In this document: piece by piece, positions 5,025-6,392 of the stretch | Layout of the letters: each line of letters opens with the position of its first letter | Position numbering within the stretch: position 1 is the first letter of the stretch | The notes under the pieces: model-generated | The model's database searches: none | Told to the model about the DNA's origin: nothing | The model's input: only the letters and a program-made list of their open reading frames with translations | From: Armatimonadetes bacterium UBA5829 | GTDB taxonomy: Bacteria > Armatimonadota > UBA5829 | Assembly (NCBI GenBank): GCA_002431715.1 | Contig: DJHI01000120.1 | Coordinates: 9,527 to 15,918 of the forward strand | DNA: 6,392 bases | Direction: 5' to 3' | Made by a program: the position numbers and the translations under genes

Positions 5025-5169
5025 GTAGGGAAGAAGCATTTGCCGAACAAGTTTTGCTTGTTTTTCAGATTTTAACGCAAATGCTTCATCCGGTAGGTTT
5101 ACGAACGAAGTAGTTGCGGCTGGTATTGAACAGGCTGGAAAATGATGAATGGCAACTGCTTCGACCCTA
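5025..5169 (+). repeat. Downstream BIME-like palindromic unit (two hairpins)
   Basis: The unit starts GTAGGG (5025-5030) and ends CCCTA (5165-5169). Hairpin A pairs GAAGCATTTGC (5033-5043) perfectly with GCAAATGCTTC (5077-5087) over 33 bases. Inside that loop AACAAG (5046-5051) pairs with CTTGTT (5057-5062), followed by a T run that might weakly terminate the transposase transcript. Hairpin B pairs GAAGTAGTTGC (5107-5117) with GCAACTGCTTC (5152-5162), with one G-T wobble and a 34-base loop. The loop shares TATTGAA and GAAA with loop B of the upstream unit, showing common ancestry. The right foot has decayed from CTAC to CTAT. Confidence 0.78.
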
Positions 5170-5189
5170 TAGCATGATTATGATATTAT
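5160..5189 (+). promoter_or_regulatory. Possible promoter giving a leaderless MBL hydrolase mRNA
   Basis: TATTAT (5184-5189) ends six bases before the GTG start at 5196, and a weak TTCGAC (5160-5165) lies 18 bases upstream of it. If this is the -10, transcription would begin at or next to the start codon. The -35-like bases belong to the right arm of the REP unit. The match is modest and the call is inference. Confidence 0.3.
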
Positions 5190-5195
5190 ATACCT

Positions 5196-6017
5196 GTGGC
5201 ACTTGTAGTTCATTCCCTTGCGAGCGGAAGCTCAGGTAATTCTATTCTTGTAAAAGACGGCGATACGGCAGTTTTAATCGATGCCGGGATAGGCATTCGC
5301 CGTCTCACGGCTGCCATGATGCGGGCGGAGGTCAACCCCAAAGACCTCTCGGGCATTGTAATCACCCACGAGCATGCCGACCACATTGCTGGTGCAGTCC
5401 GAATGGCCAGGCGATTTGGTATTCCGATCATCGCTAATGCTCCGACTCTTGATCGAATCGATGGAGCAAGCGAGGTTCCCCATAACATTCTTGCTGCAAA
5501 TGAGGAGATGGCCCTGGGCGATTTTCTGATAAGACCGTTTTCAATTTCTCACGACGCTGCATGCCCGGTTGGGTATTCTATCCACTCCTCCTGCGCCACA
5601 CTTGTCAGCGCTACCGATACGGGAATCCTTACTCCAGAAATACGAGCAGAAGCTCTTAGAGCTGATCTTATCATTTTAGAATCCAACCACGATGAAGATA
5701 TGCTGATAAAAGGCCCTTATCCCTGGTATCTAAAGCGCAGGATAGCAGGAGAGAAGGGTCATATATCAAATGACGCCGCCTCCAGTCTCCTTCTGGATCT
5801 GGCGGAGACCGGCAGGCCGGTAAGTGTCTGGCTCGCGCATCTTTCAAAAACCAACAACACTCCCGCCCTGGCGCTTGCGACTGCGCAGTATACTCTCTGG
5901 AGCTGTCTTGGGACCACAATGGATATCAGCGTCGCTCTGCGCGATGTGCCGAGCCTTTGGTGGCGCCAGACCGACAGGCCATTTCAGCTCAGCTTTTATT
6001 ACTCCAAACAGGTTTAA
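5196..6017 (+). CDS. YycJ/WalJ-type metallo-beta-lactamase-fold hydrolase
   Basis: This 273-residue protein has the MBL fold of the YycJ/WalJ (VicX) family, two-metal enzymes; B. subtilis YycJ/WalJ is reported as a 5'-3' exonuclease acting in DNA mismatch repair. Family marks are HSLASGSSGNSILV (6-19), the metal motif HEHADH (58-63), SISHDAACPVGYSI (116-129) with H119, ATDTG (139-143), LESNHD (161-166), GHISNDAA (188-195) and AHLSKTNNTPALA (214-226). All expected ligands are present. The last 17 residues (RQTDRPF to KQV) run past the usual 'vAprd.psxlw' ending. The GTG start is the only one possible: TGA at 5181-5183 closes the frame, and the family N-terminus begins right here. It has no Shine-Dalgarno. 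In Firmicutes the gene sits with walRK; here no two-component genes are adjacent, so the role may differ from cell-wall signalling. Confidence 0.9.
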   Translation: MALVVHSLASGSSGNSILVKDGDTAVLIDAGIGIRRLTAAMMRAEVNPKDLSGIVITHEHADHIAGAVRMARRFGIPIIANAPTLDRIDGASEVPHNILAANEEMALGDFLIRPFSISHDAACPVGYSIHSSCATLVSATDTGILTPEIRAEALRADLIILESNHDEDMLIKGPYPWYLKRRIAGEKGHISNDAASSLLLDLAETGRPVSVWLAHLSKTNNTPALALATAQYTLWSCLGTTMDISVALRDVPSLWWRQTDRPFQLSFYYSKQV

Positions 6018-6259
6018 AATGCCTAGAGTTGAGGTAAAATTGGTAACAGTAATATTCACCGTATAACTGCTAAAAAATGGTTCAATTTGTGCTTGATGGC
6101 ATTTTTGATGAATCTTTAATCTCTGGCAAACGCGAATTTGGCATTATTCTTGCTGAAAACTATTGATGGCAGAGAGGTAATTGAAAAATGACAGAGGATG
6201 ACCAGATGGTTTTGTCGTAATAAACCATGTTGTGATTTTGTGCCATAATCCACAATTCC
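6018..6259 (+). other. Gene-poor spacer
   Basis: I see no convincing gene in this A/T-rich stretch. There is a 29-codon open frame from ATG 6077 to TGA 6164-6166 (MVQFVLDGIFDES...), without a Shine-Dalgarno, and a 10-codon frame from ATG 6188 (MTEDDQMVLS) after a weak GAGAGG. The 9-mer TTGATGGCA occurs at 6093-6101 and 6163-6171. CATAAT (6244-6249) could be a -10 box for the structured element that follows, but no good -35 goes with it. No terminator for the MBL gene is evident. Confidence 0.4.
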
Positions 6260-6380
6260 GCAGGCGGGGAAGATACCGCTGCTAACAAATAATTCCGCTG
6301 TACAATTGACCTGATCTGTCCATGCAGCTCGATTGCATGAACTTAGCTCCTGAATTAAGCGGGGCGGTAAGTCCGTCTGC
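6260..6380 (+). ncRNA. Candidate structured RNA or riboswitch of unknown class
   Basis: Successive nested pairings build a rod. GCAGGCGG (6260-6267) pairs with CCGTCTGC (6373-6380, one G-T), TACCGC (6274-6279) with GCGGTA (6364-6369), TCCGCT (6294-6299) with AGCGGG (6358-6363, one wobble) and CATGCA (6321-6326) with TGCATG (6334-6339). The internal loops are purine-rich (GGAAGA) and there is a 14-base left bulge. A -10-like CATAAT lies just upstream. I compared it by eye with TPP, FMN, cobalamin, 6S, SRP and RNase P cores and none fits. It could be a leader of a gene beyond the window. Orientation is assumed. Confidence 0.35.
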
Positions 6381-6392
6381 TGTCATGGTGGG

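Larger units (their letters stand above)
4252..5169 (+). mobile_element. RAYT/REP locus: transposase gene flanked by two palindromic units
   Basis: A REP-associated tyrosine transposase gene lies between two related units of about 146 bp in the same orientation. Both begin with GTAGGG and end with CCCTA, and share the core TATTGAA plus matched arm sequences. GTAG next to a REP hairpin is the known recognition tetranucleotide of RAYT enzymes. The block is visibly richer in A/T than the acyl-CoA dehydrogenase gene before it and the MBL gene after it, consistent with a transferred module. RAYTs are usually single-copy domesticated transposases that mobilise or maintain REP/BIME sequences rather than whole-element transposons, so whether 4252-5169 moves as a unit is unknown. 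No target-site duplication is seen, as expected for HUH enzymes. Confidence 0.75.

Noticed and set aside
5046..5066. AACAAG-TTTTG-CTTGTT plus T run as an intrinsic terminator of the RAYT gene.
   Set aside because: The stem is only six A/T-rich base pairs and lies inside a REP loop; noted under the repeat but too weak to call.
6308..6320. ACCTGATCTG, similar to the TPP riboswitch core, at the window end.
   Set aside because: The required CTGAGA and the later TPP-box sequence are missing, and the surrounding stems do not match the TPP fold.
6287..6392. Minus-strand frame open to the window edge (ends ...LYSGIIC).
   Set aside because: About 33 codons with no recognisable motif, lying entirely in the paired rod structure; could be a gene end but nothing supports it.

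Overview
The window looks like chromosome from a diderm (Gram-negative type) bacterium of roughly balanced base composition. The main reason is hldD, which makes the heptose precursor of lipopolysaccharide inner core. A c-di-GMP-I riboswitch and a REP-associated transposase fit a free-living bacterium with a sizeable genome. I cannot name the phylum from the sequence alone.

Layout. (1) 1-1640: the 3' part of an NAD-dependent sugar-nucleotide epimerase/dehydratase gene runs rightward and meets hldD tail to tail, with the two stop codons overlapping; this is an envelope-sugar block. (2) 1640-2624: a divergent intergenic space holds a good hldD promoter and a perfect 12-bp palindrome. It is followed by a PHP-domain metal-dependent phosphoesterase gene with an unusual N-terminal extension. 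(3) 2625-3067: a gene-free, highly structured leader contains a c-di-GMP-I (GEMM-I) riboswitch, a further folded domain, a perfect 12-bp hairpin, twin TATAAT boxes and two smaller hairpins. (4) 3068-4234: a complete short-chain-type acyl-CoA dehydrogenase gene. (5) 4252-5169: a RAYT (REP-associated tyrosine transposase) locus. Two related palindromic units of about 146 bp, with GTAG feet, flank the gene, and a third palindrome lies in frame inside the coding sequence. (6) 5196-6017: a YycJ/WalJ-type metallo-beta-lactamase-fold hydrolase gene with no Shine-Dalgarno. (7) 6018-6392: no convincing gene; the last about 130 bases fold as a long bulged rod that may be a structured RNA or a riboswitch for a gene beyond the window.

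The genes do not form one pathway. The envelope-sugar genes belong together, whereas the PHP protein, acyl-CoA dehydrogenase and MBL hydrolase look like separate transcription units. The most notable points are the possible c-di-GMP control of an acyl-CoA dehydrogenase and the RAYT gene that carries its own REP-like palindrome as coding sequence.
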